From: Lysinibacillus capsici
Lineage (GTDB): Bacteria > Bacillota > Bacilli > Bacillales_A > Planococcaceae
Reading direction: 5' to 3'
Assembly: GCF_003367505.1 (NCBI RefSeq)
Contig: NZ_PXXX01000014.1
Location: 29,695-93,694 of the forward strand
Length of the DNA: 64,000 nt
Position 1 is the first letter of the stretch, and every line of letters starts with the position of its first letter. The position numbers and the translations under genes were made by a program. The notes beneath the pieces are model-generated. The model was not told where the DNA came from. It searched no databases and saw only the letters and a list, made by a program, of their open reading frames with translations. Shown here one piece after another: positions 63,039-64,000 of the stretch.

Positions 63039-63386
63039 ATGTTTTCGACTGTTTTCATCAAGCGTTTGAATATATTCCATCAATTGTTTTAAGAATAACA
63101 TGTCGTTCATAGCAAGATTCTCGTTTGAATCTAATAATGCATGATGTAGAGATTCAGAATTATCTCTTTTAGGGAATAAATCATCAACTTTAATATCTAA
63201 TGCCTCGGCTAACGCAAATAAAGCATCTTGAGATGGAGCGATAATTCCTTTTTCATAATTTGAGATAGTATTATCGCTTTTGTTGATTTTTCCACCTAGT
63301 TCTTTTTGAGTCATCTTTTTTTGTTTCCTAAAAAATTTAATTCTCTCTCCTACATATATTTCCAAATTCTTTTCTAATTTATCCAT
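62988..63386 (-). CDS. CI-like XRE repressor of the element
   Basis: 132-residue regulator. The XRE HTH fills residues 15-68 (RKQKKMTQKELGGKINKSDNTISNYEKG marks it). The C-terminal helical part would dimerise. There is no LexA-type protease domain, so induction would need an antirepressor or another signal. ATG 63386 has GGAGG seven bases upstream; an upstream in-frame start at 63413 does not. Divergent from a small Cro-like gene, with a palindromic operator between. This is the lysogeny-type switch of the element. Confidence 0.88.
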   Translation of the reverse strand: MDKLEKNLEIYVGERIKFFRKQKKMTQKELGGKINKSDNTISNYEKGIIAPSQDALFALAEALDIKVDDLFPKRDNSESLHHALLDSNENLAMNDMLFLKQLMEYIQTLDENSRKHLLGNIEIAVELFKKQQ

Positions 63387-63520
63387 TTTATACCTCCGTA
63401 TTTTCTTAACCACACTTATTTTTTAAGATTTACGTCTTTAATTAATTTTTATTTAACACGATTATACCATTAATATATTGTACTCAAAACTAAAAAGCTC
63501 GTTATAAATGAATTTTTTTA

Positions 63521-63550
63521 TTGACAGAATTCGGTTATACCGAATAAAAT
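63521..63550 (+). promoter_or_regulatory. Rightward promoter with palindromic operator
   Basis: TTGACA (63521-63526), an 18-base spacer and TAAAAT (63545-63550). The spacer holds ATTCGGTTATACCGAAT (63529-63545), a perfect 6-5-6 palindrome. Repressor binding here would silence the Cro-like and later genes. Confidence 0.8.
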
Positions 63551-63570
63551 AAGGTAAGGGAGGTGAATAC

Positions 63571-63786
63571 ATGCAGTGGAATTTACTGATGCTCCGAAAA
63601 CAAAAAAAATTGTATCAAGAACATGTAGCTATGATATTGGGTATTAGTGTTGGTTCCTATGGTATGAAGGAAAGAGGCGAGGTTGAATTTACAGCTGACG
63701 AAATGTTTAAACTTAGAGATTTCTTTAATTTATCTATAGAACAAATTTTTTTACCGAGAAACCTCGGTGATACCGAATTTTTATAA
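63571..63786 (+). CDS. Cro-like small XRE protein
   Basis: 71-residue HTH protein (YQEHVAMILGISVGSYGMKERG), the first rightward gene after the switch. In phage-like switches this position holds Cro or a second regulator of early genes. ATG with AGGGAGG. A second site like the operator palindrome lies within its 3' end. Confidence 0.85.
   Translation: MQWNLLMLRKQKKLYQEHVAMILGISVGSYGMKERGEVEFTADEMFKLRDFFNLSIEQIFLPRNLGDTEFL
63753..63778 (+). promoter_or_regulatory. Second operator-like cluster
   Basis: ACCGAGAAACCTCGGT (63753-63768) is a palindrome with arms ACCGAG/CTCGGT, and CTCGGTGATACCGAAT (63763-63778) matches the main operator at most positions. The cluster precedes the excisionase-like gene by about 25 bases. 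Confidence 0.5.
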
Positions 63787-63801
63787 TGTGAGGTGGTACT
63801 T

Positions 63802-63972
63802 ATGGAAAAAATAACGTTGTCCGTTGAAGAACTAGCTGAACTAATTGGGGTAAGTAAAACGACTATTTACACAATGGTTCGTCAAGATGAGATTCCCCAT
63901 AAAAAGGTACGTAATCGAATTCTATTTCATCGTCCAACAGTTGAAATTTGGCTAGGGGGTGGCAACAAATAA
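63802..63972 (+). CDS. Excisionase/MerR-type HTH protein (Xis-like)
   Basis: 56-residue protein with a winged-helix excisionase-type domain: LSVEELAELIGVSKTTIYTM and HRPTVEIWLGGG at the end. Such proteins either direct excision with the integrase or regulate element genes. ATG 63802 behind GAGGTGG. It is the last complete gene in the window. A new ribosome-binding site (GGGAGG) at 63991-63996 shows that another gene starts just beyond the edge. Confidence 0.82.
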   Translation: MEKITLSVEELAELIGVSKTTIYTMVRQDEIPHKKVRNRILFHRPTVEIWLGGGNK

Positions 63973-64000
63973 CTATAATAATCAAACTACCGGGAGGTTG

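Noticed and set aside
62864..63061. Minus-strand ORF of 65 codons between the HTH genes
   Set aside because: It overlaps the repressor gene in another frame and has no ribosome site.
1..64000. CRISPR arrays, rRNA and tRNA genes, insertion sequences
   Set aside because: I found no spaced repeat array, no rRNA-like stretch, no cloverleaf and no transposase on either strand by reading; a covariance-model scan was not possible.

Overview
The window is AT-rich chromosomal DNA from a Gram-positive member of the Bacillales. A Lysinibacillus-type organism fits best. The signs are strong AGGAGG-like ribosome sites, frequent TTG and GTG starts, Bacillus-family genes (tcyP, ypsA, yqhHG, yjlC-ndh, ytxJ, ycgT-like), a T-box leader, a Fur box, and a very large SLH-domain surface protein. 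The genus is inferred from sequence character and was not tested. I saw no rRNA, tRNA or CRISPR array.

Layout. 1-6.3 kb: a cystine importer, a frameshifted small gene, ypsA, and a DUF418 membrane protein divergent from a two-component system. 6.3-9 kb: a TetR regulator divergent from a 14-segment drug exporter, with matching operator-like sites in both promoters. 9.1-16.2 kb: a seven-gene operon for recovery of cell-wall amino sugars, comprising a serine hydrolase, a sugar ABC transporter, a MurK-like kinase, the MurQ etherase and an RpiR/MurR regulator. 16.4-23 kb: three tandem phage-tail-collar paralogues followed by a 1648-residue secreted SLH/cadherin/Ig-like protein. 23.2-28.8 kb: an MsmX-type ATPase with a PucR-type regulator, an MMPL exporter with a TetR regulator, and a cupin. 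28.8-32.1 kb: a decayed Crp/Fnr gene, an attenuator-like leader before yjlC-ndh, and a soluble chemoreceptor. 32.2-36.6 kb: a sodium:alanine-type symporter and a RocB-like peptidase, divergent from an IclR regulator. 36.6-42.9 kb: an MFS protein behind a T-box, a small hydrolase, a quinone-oxidoreductase-like enzyme, EcsC, a MocR regulator and a GNAT enzyme. 43-47.5 kb: an ATP-grasp enzyme and a four-gene set of hydrolase, pseudo-ABC/LytTR regulator, ABC ATPase and permease. 47.6-51.6 kb: a Fur-controlled flavodoxin/ferredoxin reductase, an AraC remnant and yqhHG. 51.6-59.7 kb: an ArsR/AHSA1 pair with a large palindromic operator, a LysE exporter, small membrane and unknown proteins, a LysR regulator beside ketoacid CoA-transferase genes, a bacilliredoxin, a lipoprotein, a possible toxin-fragment/immunity pair and a copper-amine-oxidase-like secreted protein.

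From about 59.8 kb to the end is mobile DNA. A graveyard of frameshifted replication or HTH genes comes first. A tyrosine integrase beside 11-bp direct repeats follows, and then a phage-like CI/Cro switch with a palindromic operator inside the promoter and an excisionase-like gene. The element continues past the right edge.

Functional links. The MurNAc operon has no ATPase of its own; the MsmX-type ATPase 7 kb further on is the obvious candidate to power it. Three exporters (7.4, 25.4 and 52.6 kb) each sit beside or near a repressor. Recurrent decay of regulator genes (Crp/Fnr, AraC, XRE) and many single-base frameshifts in A/T runs are a theme; some could be assembly errors.
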